NCBI GenBank assembly: GCA_040080965.1 | Contig: JBEBHH010000002.1 | Location: forward strand, 1 to 64,000 | Direction: 5' to 3' | Source: SHZI01 sp040080965 | Lineage (GTDB): Bacteria > Pseudomonadota > Gammaproteobacteria > Steroidobacterales > GCA-2729495 | DNA length: 64,000 bases | Shown here: positions 1-7,621 of the stretch, one piece after another | Position numbering within the stretch: the first letter of the stretch is position 1 | Layout: each line of letters starts with the position of its first letter | The notes under the pieces: generated by a model | Database searches by the model: none | The model's input: the letters and a program-made list of their open reading frames with translations, nothing else | Told to the model about the DNA's origin: nothing | Made by a program: the position numbers and the translations under genes

Positions 1-2
1 CC

Positions 3-1496
3 TATGGCGAGCTGGAAGACCTCCTGTGGCGGACAGCCAGCGGACTGCTCGGCCTCGGCCTGGGTCCCCGGGACCGCGTGGCCGTGTACCTGCCAAAATC
101 CGTGGAGACCGTCGCGACCTTCTTTGGCACAGCCCTCGCCGGGGGTGTGTTCGTGCCTGTAAATCCGGTGCTCAAGGCGCCCCAGGTTGCCCATATCCTG
201 CGGGACAGCGGCGCACGGATCCTGGTCACGTCCGGCGGACGCCTCGCTGCCCTCACGGAGATCCTGGCGGCTGCACCTGAGCTGCAGTGGATCGTGTTGA
301 CGGACGAGCTGCCGGTGCAGGAAGCCCGGGCGGCGGGTACCCGGTACATGCGCTGGAGCGAACTGACCGCCGCGACGGGAGCCCCCAGGGCAGTCCATCG
401 CGCAATCGACGGCGACCTGGCCGCCATCTTCTACACCTCCGGAAGCACCGGCCTGCCGAAGGGCGTGATGCTCTCGCACCGGAACATCGTGGCAGGGGCC
501 ATCAGCGTCGCCAGCTACCTGGGCAACAACCCGGAAGACCGGATCCTGTCAGTCCTGCCGTTGAGCTTCGATGCCGGCTTCAGCCAGCTCACCACGGGCT
601 TCCTTTCCGGGGCGGAAGTGACCCTGCTGGACTACCTGCTGGCCCGCGACGTCGTCCGCACGGTAGCCCAGCACGGCATCACCGGCATTACCGGGGTGCC
701 GCCCCTCTGGGCCCAGCTGGCCGACCTGGACTGGCCCGCGGATGCGGGGCGGTCCGTCCGCTATTTCGCGACGACGGGCGGCGTGATGCCGCGCGCGGTG
801 CTCGGCAAACTGCGGCAGGCCATGCCGGCGGCAGCGCCCTTCCTGATGTACGGGCTGACCGAGGCCTTCCGTTCCACCTACCTGCCACCGTCGGAGGTCG
901 ACCGCCGGCCGGACTCCATCGGCAAGGCCATTCCCAATGCGGAAATCCTGGTGCTGCGGGAAGACGGGACGCCCTGCGCCCCCGGCGAGCCGGGCGAACT
1001 CGTGCACCGGGGCGCCCTGGTGTCGCTGGGCTACTGGAACGCCCCCGACCTGACGGCGAAGCGCTTCCGGCCCATACCGGGCGGCATCACCCAGGGCGGG
1101 CAGCCGGAACTGGCCGTCTGGTCCGGCGACACCGTGGTGAAGGACGAGGACGGCTTCCTCTACTTCCGCGGCCGGCGCGACGAGATGATCAAGAGTTCCG
1201 GTTACCGCATCAGCCCGACGGAGGTCGAGGACCTGGTGCTGGCGAGCGGCCTCGTCAGCGAAGTGGTGGCGATCGGCGTCCCGGACCCGCGGCTGGGCCA
1301 GGCGGTGGTCGTGATCGCCGTGGCCCGGGAACAGGCTGGCACGGCCCCGACCGAGGCGTTGCTGCGCTACTGCAAGGAGTCCATGCCCAACTACATGGTG
1401 CCCGCGCGCATCGACTGGCGGAAAAACCTGGCACGGAACCCCAACGGCAAGTACGACCGGGTGGCCCTCAAGGCAGAAGTCGAAGCCTCGTCATGA
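3..1496 (+). CDS. Acyl-CoA ligase (AMP-forming), exosortase A-associated, 5'-truncated by the window edge
   Basis: An adenylate-forming enzyme of the ANL superfamily that would activate a carboxylic acid as acyl-AMP and transfer it to CoA or a carrier protein. The reading frame is open from base 3, so the true start lies left of the window. The P-loop motif YTSGSTGLPKG is near nt 432-465, the YGLTEAF motif near nt 848, and the C-terminal hinge/lysine region ends NPNGKYDR near nt 1440, so the catalytic core is complete. It overlaps the following decarboxylase by ATGA. This ligase-decarboxylase pair is a known signature of XrtA/PEP-CTERM exopolysaccharide loci; its natural substrate is not established. 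The small acyl carrier protein at 21247 is a plausible partner (inference). Confidence 0.88.
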   Translation, partial: YGELEDLLWRTASGLLGLGLGPRDRVAVYLPKSVETVATFFGTALAGGVFVPVNPVLKAPQVAHILRDSGARILVTSGGRLAALTEILAAAPELQWIVLTDELPVQEARAAGTRYMRWSELTAATGAPRAVHRAIDGDLAAIFYTSGSTGLPKGVMLSHRNIVAGAISVASYLGNNPEDRILSVLPLSFDAGFSQLTTGFLSGAEVTLLDYLLARDVVRTVAQHGITGITGVPPLWAQLADLDWPADAGRSVRYFATTGGVMPRAVLGKLRQAMPAAAPFLMYGLTEAFRSTYLPPSEVDRRPDSIGKAIPNAEILVLREDGTPCAPGEPGELVHRGALVSLGYWNAPDLTAKRFRPIPGGITQGGQPELAVWSGDTVVKDEDGFLYFRGRRDEMIKSSGYRISPTEVEDLVLASGLVSEVVAIGVPDPRLGQAVVVIAVAREQAGTAPTEALLRYCKESMPNYMVPARIDWRKNLARNPNGKYDRVALKAEVEASS

Positions 1497-2725
1497 GTCC
1501 GCTTCCGCTCCACACGACGATCGAGGGCTACGGCGTGGTCAATGACGAGCTCGCCGTGGACGGCCACACGCTCCGTGACCTCGCCCGGCAGGCGGGCCAG
1601 ACGCCCTTCTACGTGTACTCACGCCGGCTGATCGACGAGCGGCTTCGGAAGCTCCGCACGATCCTGCCCCCGGGAATTCACCTGCACTACGCCATGAAGG
1701 CCAATCCCCTCCCCGACCTCGTGCGGCACATCGCGCCCCAGGTCGATGGCCTCGACGTGGCCTCGGCCCGGGAACTTGCAGTCGCCATGACGACGGGAAC
1801 CCTTCCGGAGCTGATCAGCTTTGCCGGGCCTGGCAAGCGGGACGCCGAGCTGGAAGCAGCGCTCCGGGCCGGGATCGTGGTCAACGTGGAATCACCCAGC
1901 GAGCTGGAGCGGCTCGCATCACTCGGCGGCCGTGCGGGGCTCCGCCCCCGCGTCGCGATCCGGGTCAACCCGGATTTTGAACTCAAGTCGTCCGGCATGC
2001 GCATGTCCGGCGGACCCAAGCAGTTCGGCATCGACGCGGAACAGGTGCCCGACGTGCTCCGGCGGGTCGGAGAGCTGGATGTGGACTTCGAGGGCTTCCA
2101 CATCTTCAGCGGCTCCCAGAACCTGGACGGCAAGGCGATTGCGGACGCGGAAACGAAGAGCCTGGAACTGGCCCTGCAGCTCTCAGGGCACGCCCCGCGT
2201 CCACCCCGCTTCATCAACCTGGGCGGCGGGTTCGGCATCCCCTACTTCCCTGGCGACAAGCCGGTGGACCTGTCGCCCGTGCGGGCCGCCCTCGAGGCCG
2301 CCCAGGCCAGGCTGGACCGGGCCTACCCGGCGTCCACCATCGTGATCGAACTCGGCCGCTATATCGTCGGGGAAGCCGGCCTGTACGTCTGCCAGGTGAT
2401 CGATCGCAAGATTTCCCGGGGCCAGGTGTTCCTGGTCACCGATGGCGGCCTGCATCACCACCTGGCCGCCTCGGGGAACTTTGGCCAGGTGCTGCGGAAG
2501 AACTACCCGGTGCTGGTGGGCACCCGGGTGCACGGCTCACCGCGGGAGGTGGCGTCCGTGGTCGGCCCCCTGTGCACGCCCCTGGACCTGCTGGCTGACA
2601 GGATGGAGATGGCGCGGGCGGAGCCGGGGGATCTGGTCGTCGTGTTCCAGTCGGGGGCGTATGGGGCCACGGCGAGCCCCATCAACTTCCTGAGCCATCC
2701 AGCGCCGGTGGAACTGTTGGTCTGA
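1493..2725 (+). CDS. PLP-dependent decarboxylase, exosortase A-associated
   Basis: A 410-residue fold-type III (alanine racemase-like barrel) decarboxylase related to diaminopimelate/ornithine decarboxylases. The PLP-binding lysine is Lys69 in the HYAMKANP motif. The glycine-rich phosphate-binding motif GGGFGIPY and the ELGRYIVGEAGLY segment of the second domain are present, and length is normal for the family. The ATG at 1493 overlaps the stop of the acyl-CoA ligase (ATGA), which indicates translational coupling. In XrtA loci this protein is specifically paired with that ligase; the amino-acid substrate is unknown. No later gene follows on this strand, since the next gene is convergent. Confidence 0.9.
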   Translation: MSPLPLHTTIEGYGVVNDELAVDGHTLRDLARQAGQTPFYVYSRRLIDERLRKLRTILPPGIHLHYAMKANPLPDLVRHIAPQVDGLDVASARELAVAMTTGTLPELISFAGPGKRDAELEAALRAGIVVNVESPSELERLASLGGRAGLRPRVAIRVNPDFELKSSGMRMSGGPKQFGIDAEQVPDVLRRVGELDVDFEGFHIFSGSQNLDGKAIADAETKSLELALQLSGHAPRPPRFINLGGGFGIPYFPGDKPVDLSPVRAALEAAQARLDRAYPASTIVIELGRYIVGEAGLYVCQVIDRKISRGQVFLVTDGGLHHHLAASGNFGQVLRKNYPVLVGTRVHGSPREVASVVGPLCTPLDLLADRMEMARAEPGDLVVVFQSGAYGATASPINFLSHPAPVELLV

Positions 2726-2729
2726 AGAG

Positions 2730-2762
2730 GGCCGGACCCACCAGTTCCTGGCGAGTCCGGCC
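2730..2762. terminator. Inverted repeat between convergent genes, possible bidirectional terminator
   Basis: Perfect 8-bp arms GGCCGGAC (2730-2737) and GTCCGGCC (2755-2762) with a 17-nt loop, placed 5 nt after the decarboxylase stop and 18 nt beyond the stop of the convergent secreted-protein gene. There is no clear T-tract on either side, so factor-independent termination is uncertain. Confidence 0.45.
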
Positions 2763-2779
2763 GCGAACTAGAGTAAATC

Positions 2780-3754
2780 TCAGAACTGGAACTGGACGGC
2801 CACCGGCGGCGCCGGGGCAACGGAGTCTCCCACAGGAACTGGAGGCGTCGAGCCATTGGGCCCGGCGATCGGCTGGGTAGAGACAATCAGTTCGTCGTAC
2901 CACGTGTAGGCCGTGGGGTGCACCAAGGTCGTGCTCTTCCCGGTGTCGTAGGGCGTCAGCTGCACCTTGCGAAACGTGTCACTGTGACCATCATCAAACT
3001 GGAACGTGTAGTCGTTCCGCTCGATGAATTTCTTCAGCGGCTCGCCTTCGAAGGCAACGTAGAAATTGATGCGGCTGTTCGCCTGCCCGAATACGCCGAC
3101 CTGGATGTCCAGATAAAAGGTCATCCACTGGTCCGCAGCATACTTGGCACAATCAGCGTCATTGAGCGAACGCCTGAGGCACTGGTAATCACCCTGCTGC
3201 AGCAGCGTATCGCCATTCGACTGTGTGACGCCCATGCCGTAGCCGGTCGCACCGCAATGGGAGTAGGCCTGAGGAACACCGCGATAAAAGGTATTTAGGA
3301 CCACCAACTGCACATTGGCGCAGGACGGGCCGTCTGGATGCAGGATGATCTGCTTCCAGCCTCCCCCCTCGAACTTTGTGTCGACCAGCGCCCGGGAAAA
3401 GCGCTGACGCCATTGAACATAGAAGTGACTGCCTTCGCCAAAACCTTGACCCAGGTCTGCCAGCCAGTAGCCGGCAGAGTTCTGGCCGGACCCGGACGCG
3501 ATCTCGAATTTCAGTGACCCGGCGCCGGACGCCCTTACGGCACTGTCAATGGACGCGTGAAATACACCATCTCCAGCGGGATACAGGGTGGAACGCTGGA
3601 CGGCATCGGCCGAACTATCGAAGCCGACGCACTTGAGTACGCCGGGCGCTGCACAGCGCTGCTGGAAGTCCACATCATCGGCACGGGAAGTTGTGGCAAG
3701 GCAAAGAGTTGCGACGCTCACGGCCACAAACCGGCGGCCCCATGACTGCATCAT
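2780..3754 (-). other. Embedded second secreted module with its own signal peptide and internal start
   Basis: Within the preceding reading frame, two consecutive ATG codons (3754 and 3751) begin a typical signal peptide: basic WGRR, hydrophobic FVAVSVATLCLA, then a cleavage region ending SRA. A GGGAG Shine-Dalgarno-like sequence lies about 9 nt upstream. The codon just before the first ATG is AAG; a single base change to TAG would restore a stop, and stops exist at the junction in both other frames (TAA at 3758-3756, TGA at 3753-3751). The module (about 324 residues) contains FYVQWRQRFS and GGGWKQIILH, reminiscent of jelly-roll polysaccharide lyases, and ends in a Pro/Val-rich tail. It was probably once a separate gene and may still be made from this internal start. 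Confidence 0.6.
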
Positions 3755-5989
3755 CTTATCGTCTCCCAATTTCCGCCGGATACCCATCAGCGCCGTCACC
3801 ATGAGAATCAAGAGTTCTACCAGGCCCATGCCACTGATGCCGCCCGACGTACCGCTGGTGGCGCCACCATCAGTTGTCGTGCCACCACCAGTTGCGCCAC
3901 CAGTGGATCCACCGGTCGACCCGCCTGTCGTCCCGCCGGACGAGACGCCAAGTATGGCCTTCACCTCGCCCGAAGGGGCGCTCTCATTCCCCGAGAAGTC
4001 ATAGCTGCTGACCGCGAAGTAGTACGTGCCCGCAACGAGGCCATCGATGTAATAGCTGCTGACTCCAGGATTGTTGACGTTTATCGACTGAGTGTAGGCA
4101 CGGGACTGGTTGCCGTAGTAGATCCTGAACCCGGCAAGGTCGTTCAATTCGTCGCCATCGCCGTCACTGGTCGGCGGCTGCCAGCCCAGCGTACCCCCGT
4201 AGCTGCCCTGAGACACTACCGTCAGGGCAAAGCCTGCCAGGGAGCGCGACGCTTGCCCGTCTGACACCGATATCACGATCCCGGACACGGTACCGACATC
4301 GGCGAGAGTCGGAGCGCCCGTCAAGGCACCCGTCGAAGTACTGAAGTCCGCCCAGTTTGGCTTGTTCTGGATCGAATAGGTCACCTGGTCGCCATCAGGG
4401 TCGGACGAGGACGGATTAAACGTGTAGGTCGACCCCACAGCAACCGATGTCCTTGGCGTCCCTGAGATTGACGGAGCTGAATTCGTCGGTGTCGAACCGC
4501 CGACGGAGACTTCGATCGAACCGCGCCCGACCGACCCCGCGGCGTTCCGGCACTCAAGCTCAAACAACGTCGAAACTGACAGGGGTCCGACACTGGCCGA
4601 ACCGGAGGTACCGCGCGCGCCGGTCCAGCCACCAAGGGCCGTGCAAGTATTGGCGTTGGACGCGGACCAGGACAGGGTGCTCGCTTCACCAACATTGACG
4701 TTGCGAGGGCTGGCAGAAATCGACACGGTCACCGGCGCGGAACTCTGCTCGCCTGAGGGGATCCTGAACGCGTAGACCGGGCCGTCGTGACGATTGACAA
4801 CGACTGCCACTTCTTCGTTTCCCCAGGTAGCAACCCGGAAGCGGCTGTACACGCCATTGTCCGTGGTCATGTCCTGGGGCACTACGGCATTCGCCGATGC
4901 GGTCAGATTGGTCCAGCGCCAGGTTCCAGTGGCCCAGTCTCCATCCACCAGCTTGAACTCATAGACCCCAGCCCCACGCCTCCAGTATAGGAATGCCTGG
5001 CGCTTGTCAGACCAGGCCCAGCCGTTACCGCCGCTCTTGGCGGGAATGTCGCCCGTTTCCTTAAGCTCCACGCGGGCTGCGCCAGGGTTCTTCAAGTCGA
5101 CAGCAAAAATCTTCCCGGAATACCGGAACTGCGTATAGACGAATATGTCGTTGACCGGGTCGCACTCAGCACCGCCATCGATATCAATACCGGGGGGCGA
5201 GTAGTTCGTGAAGGCGCCCACCGTCCCGTCGGAGTTCGTGACATTGGGATTGAACCGGGTCAACTGGTTTGTAGTACTCGATGCGCCAAGCACCCAGAAG
5301 CTGTCCCGGATCCGGTCGTAGCACGTGATGCCGCCGGAATGCATGCCGAGGGAGCCGTTCTGCCGACTACGGCGCCATTTACCCGTATCGAGGTCCAGCA
5401 TGTGCACGATCGCCTTGCTGGTGATATTCGAATTGGCAAAACTGTCCTGGGTACCGCGCATCAGGACGAATGAGTTGGTCGTGGGGTGATAGTCGACGTA
5501 GTCGTAGGTGTGCGGCGGAAGTGGCGAACCATCGGGATAGGTTGTCGATGCGTAGGGAAAGGAAATCGGACCGGGGAAAGGATCGGTCACCCTTTTCCAG
5601 AGCCGCGTCGCCAGGTCGAAGGCGTAGACCTCCGAACCGTAGTAGCCGGCGTGACCGCCACCATAGGTCAACAGGCCGCCGTGGGTGCCGTAGCCGGTGG
5701 CGAGGGCGCCGCCGTTCCAATTGGTCAGCACGCCGCGCTGACCCGAGTTCGCATGCCACGGGGCGTTGTTCGGAAAATTGGCATTCAGGGCGGAATCCTC
5801 TTCGGGATCCACGCTGAGCATCGTGTTCTGGCTGATGGCCGACCAGGTGCCGGGACTAACGGAGCTAACCCAGGGTGGCGGGGTCGAGTTCGGGGCCGCT
5901 TGAACCGCGGCCATGAAAAGTGGCAGCGATAGACTCAACAACCCGCAGCTGACGGTCCTAGCCAATCCTGCCGTTACATATACCTGCAT
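2780..5989 (-). CDS. Giant secreted protein: beta-propeller, Ig-like, FnIII, sorting-like tail, fused to a second signal peptide and lyase-like domain
   Basis: A single uninterrupted reading frame of about 1069 residues. The ATG at 5989 has an AGGG Shine-Dalgarno 7 nt upstream; a GTG at 5992 is the alternative. Order: Sec signal peptide (1-32); Kelch/galactose-oxidase-like propeller with repeated YGGG and DLATRLWKRV-type blades (about 35-405); bacterial Ig-like domain (about 410-490); putative-Ig/cadherin-like domain (about 495-590); fibronectin type III (about 595-675); Gly/Thr/Ser linker (680-715); then a hydrophobic helix followed by RRK. This is the tripartite layout of C-terminal sorting signals, but without a PEP motif. 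Immediately afterwards comes a second Met-Met signal peptide and about 300 residues resembling concanavalin-like polysaccharide lyases. The fold calls for the propeller and lyase are from pattern only. The gene sits behind a c-di-GMP riboswitch. Confidence 0.75.
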   Translation of the reverse strand: MQVYVTAGLARTVSCGLLSLSLPLFMAAVQAAPNSTPPPWVSSVSPGTWSAISQNTMLSVDPEEDSALNANFPNNAPWHANSGQRGVLTNWNGGALATGYGTHGGLLTYGGGHAGYYGSEVYAFDLATRLWKRVTDPFPGPISFPYASTTYPDGSPLPPHTYDYVDYHPTTNSFVLMRGTQDSFANSNITSKAIVHMLDLDTGKWRRSRQNGSLGMHSGGITCYDRIRDSFWVLGASSTTNQLTRFNPNVTNSDGTVGAFTNYSPPGIDIDGGAECDPVNDIFVYTQFRYSGKIFAVDLKNPGAARVELKETGDIPAKSGGNGWAWSDKRQAFLYWRRGAGVYEFKLVDGDWATGTWRWTNLTASANAVVPQDMTTDNGVYSRFRVATWGNEEVAVVVNRHDGPVYAFRIPSGEQSSAPVTVSISASPRNVNVGEASTLSWSASNANTCTALGGWTGARGTSGSASVGPLSVSTLFELECRNAAGSVGRGSIEVSVGGSTPTNSAPSISGTPRTSVAVGSTYTFNPSSSDPDGDQVTYSIQNKPNWADFSTSTGALTGAPTLADVGTVSGIVISVSDGQASRSLAGFALTVVSQGSYGGTLGWQPPTSDGDGDELNDLAGFRIYYGNQSRAYTQSINVNNPGVSSYYIDGLVAGTYYFAVSSYDFSGNESAPSGEVKAILGVSSGGTTGGSTGGSTGGATGGGTTTDGGATSGTSGGISGMGLVELLILMVTALMGIRRKLGDDKMMQSWGRRFVAVSVATLCLATTSRADDVDFQQRCAAPGVLKCVGFDSSADAVQRSTLYPAGDGVFHASIDSAVRASGAGSLKFEIASGSGQNSAGYWLADLGQGFGEGSHFYVQWRQRFSRALVDTKFEGGGWKQIILHPDGPSCANVQLVVLNTFYRGVPQAYSHCGATGYGMGVTQSNGDTLLQQGDYQCLRRSLNDADCAKYAADQWMTFYLDIQVGVFGQANSRINFYVAFEGEPLKKFIERNDYTFQFDDGHSDTFRKVQLTPYDTGKSTTLVHPTAYTWYDELIVSTQPIAGPNGSTPPVPVGDSVAPAPPVAVQFQF

Positions 5990-6021
5990 CACTCATCCCT
6001 AAGCCAAAAATCTTCGTCCCT

Positions 6022-6066
6022 GAAAACACCCCATCGCCCGGCTCTAGTGAGCCCAAAGCGGGGGGT
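6022..6066 (-). promoter_or_regulatory. GC-rich stem before the secreted-protein gene, candidate riboswitch expression platform
   Basis: Read on the minus strand, ACCCC (near 6066) can pair with GGGGT (near 6027). They enclose a perfect GGCTC/GAGCC hairpin with an ACTA loop, followed by GTTTTC. It lies between the c-di-GMP aptamer and the start codon, where an attenuator would be expected. The short T-run makes terminator function plausible but unproven. Confidence 0.4.
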
Positions 6067-6154
6067 CTACGTTGGACGTGATCCTTGACCCGGGAATGCA
6101 AGTACAGCAGGACGAGATGAAATCCCGTGCCTTACGGAGTGAGAACCCCGGCTG

Positions 6155-6240
6155 TCTGGCAACCCCGCTGTCATAGGGACACGTCCCCTTAGACCGGAAG
6201 CTTTCCGTCCCCGCGTTTCCACGGGTATGGCTTTGTCGGA
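6155..6240 (-). promoter_or_regulatory. Cyclic di-GMP-I (GEMM-I) riboswitch aptamer
   Basis: On the minus strand the sequence follows the GEMM-I consensus. AAAGCC is followed by the stem CCCGTG/CGCGGG (6225-6220 with 6215-6210) closed by a GAAA tetraloop (6219-6216). Then comes GACGGAAAGC (consensus GACGCAAAGC), TTCCGG, the tetraloop-receptor halves CTAAG (6192-6188) and TATGA (6175-6171) flanking a variable hairpin, and the 3' core AGCGGGGTTGCC (about 6169-6158). Aligned with the Vibrio Vc2 aptamer, the ligand-contacting position 20 is G, as in c-di-GMP rather than cGAMP sensors. It lies about 165 nt upstream of the secreted-protein start on the same strand, 50 nt after a good promoter. Confidence 0.9.
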
Positions 6241-6275
6241 CTCGAAGCATACTGACGTCTCAATCCGATGCAACA

Positions 6276-6299
6276 CGAAGTACGCGAATTACTACTTCG
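6276..6299. repeat. Inverted repeat overlapping the riboswitch promoter -10, possible operator
   Basis: Perfect 7-bp arms CGAAGTA (6276-6282) and TACTTCG (6293-6299) with a 10-nt spacer. The repeat covers the -10 element and predicted start point of the minus-strand promoter, as a repressor site would. No regulator is identified. Confidence 0.4.
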
Positions 6300-6316
6300 G
6301 TCGCCCCATATGTCAA
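6288..6316 (-). promoter_or_regulatory. Sigma70-type promoter for the riboswitch transcript
   Basis: Minus-strand -35 TTGACA (6316-6311, perfect), 17-bp spacer, -10 AGTAAT (6293-6288, 4 of 6). The predicted transcription start is near 6281, about 40 nt before the c-di-GMP aptamer. The stretch is visibly A+T-richer than its surroundings. Confidence 0.65.
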
Positions 6317-6347
6317 ATTTTCCTAGACTGAACAATGTATTAACACC

Positions 6348-6371
6348 CCCTGGCGAGGTCGTCCGCCAGGG
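6348..6371. repeat. Perfect 8-bp inverted repeat in the 0.6-kb intergenic region
   Basis: CCCTGGCG (6348-6355) and CGCCAGGG (6364-6371) with an 8-nt spacer. It lies upstream of the minus-strand promoter and about 260 nt upstream of the glycosyltransferase at 6629. It could be an operator or an RNA hairpin in the glycosyltransferase leader. Apart from this, the promoter and the riboswitch, I see nothing further in 5990-6628. Confidence 0.35.
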
Positions 6372-6628
6372 CACCAAATTGCGGCATATGCCCCACACCT
6401 CGTGTCGGATTAAGGCCACAATGTCACTAGTGTCGGGAAGTTAGACACTTTTGTTAACTGAGATTGCACGTAGGCGGAGCGCGACAATGGCCACTTTCCG
6501 ACCACACCCGCGGCGGCTGGCGAGGGCTTGTGGCGACTGGGTCCTGACCGCAGAACGACCCATATTGGTAACTGGTTTGCGCAACCCCGATCCAGCGCGC
6601 AATTGATTCGAGCCCAAGAAAGCGGTCG

Positions 6629-7606
6629 ATGAACGAACCAAGCGTCCTTTTCATTTCCTGGGCTGAAGACTGCAGCAGGAGCGACAACATCGCCCGGCAG
6701 CTGGGCGGAAAATCGGTGATGGTGTACTCGCCGGAATGGGGAAGCCGCTACGCCACCATTCTCGCGAAGTACGTCTCCCAGGCCTGGAAAACCCTGACCC
6801 TGCTCCGCGAGACCCGCCCGTCGGTCGTCTTCGTGATGACGCCGCCCACCGTCGCCTGCGCCCCCGTCTGGCTCTATGGACTGTTCACGGGGACGCCCTT
6901 CATCATCGATGCACACTCGGGGGCCTTCCTGCTGCCGCGCTGGAAGCGGGTGCTCTTCCTGCACCGGTTTTTCTCCCGGCGCGCCTTGAGCACCCTGCTC
7001 ACGAATCCTTTCCTGGACGGGATCGTCCGGAGCTGGGGTGCCCGCACGACCATCGTTCCTGACGTGCCCGTGAAACTTCCGGATCCCCGGCCCTGGCCGA
7101 TGAAGGCACAGCGGAATATCACGCTGGTTTGCACATTTTCCACGGACGAGCCTGTGCACGTGTTTTTCGAGGCGGCACGCGCGAGCCCCCACATCCAGTT
7201 CTTTGTCACTGGGGATCCTTCAACGGCGGATCCCGCCCTGCTGGCCGGAAAACCGGAGAACGTGACACTCACGGGCTTCATACCGCGGGCCGATTACGCG
7301 GGCCTGCTGCTGGCCTCGGACGCCATAATGACCATGACGACCCGCGACAATACGATGCAGCGTGGGGCCTACGAGGCGATCTATGCGGGCAAGCCGGTCA
7401 TCACCGCCAACCAGCCCTTTCTGCGTCAGGAATTTGCCAGGGGCACCGTTCACGTGGACCTGACGCCGGACGGTATCAGCACGGGCTTCCGCCGCCTGTA
7501 CGAAAACCTGGATGGCCTTACGAGGGAAGCCGGAATCCTGCGCGACCAGAAGAAGGCCCGCTGGGAGCGGGTGAGCGCCGAATTGAGGGAATTGATGGTG
7601 CGTTGA
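6629..7606 (+). CDS. Glycosyltransferase, GT4-like
   Basis: A 325-residue cytoplasmic glycosyltransferase of the GT-B fold. The N-terminal domain contains the SVVFVMTPPTVACAPVWLYG and IIDAHSGAF segments. The C-terminal domain has LVCTFSTDEPVHVFFEAA, a TGDPS strand, GFIPRADYAGLL and the nucleotide-sugar-binding stretch QRGAYEAIYAGKPVITANQP (about 245-265). It is shorter than most GT4 enzymes and its sugar cannot be predicted. It stands alone on the plus strand, flanked by minus-strand genes, downstream of the riboswitch intergenic region. The start ATG has only a weak ribosome-binding site. Confidence 0.8.
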   Translation: MNEPSVLFISWAEDCSRSDNIARQLGGKSVMVYSPEWGSRYATILAKYVSQAWKTLTLLRETRPSVVFVMTPPTVACAPVWLYGLFTGTPFIIDAHSGAFLLPRWKRVLFLHRFFSRRALSTLLTNPFLDGIVRSWGARTTIVPDVPVKLPDPRPWPMKAQRNITLVCTFSTDEPVHVFFEAARASPHIQFFVTGDPSTADPALLAGKPENVTLTGFIPRADYAGLLLASDAIMTMTTRDNTMQRGAYEAIYAGKPVITANQPFLRQEFARGTVHVDLTPDGISTGFRRLYENLDGLTREAGILRDQKKARWERVSAELRELMVR

Positions 7607-7621
7607 TGCGCGCTGGAGCCA

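Noticed and set aside
287..1492. Long in-frame extension upstream of the decarboxylase
   Set aside because: Arg/Pro/Gly-rich sequence overlapping the acyl-CoA ligase in another frame; the family starts at 1493.
3860..3950. Repetitive CCACCA/GTGGAT stretch that might be a DNA repeat array
   Set aside because: It encodes the Gly/Thr/Ser linker in frame; repeats follow codon structure and are not CRISPR-like.
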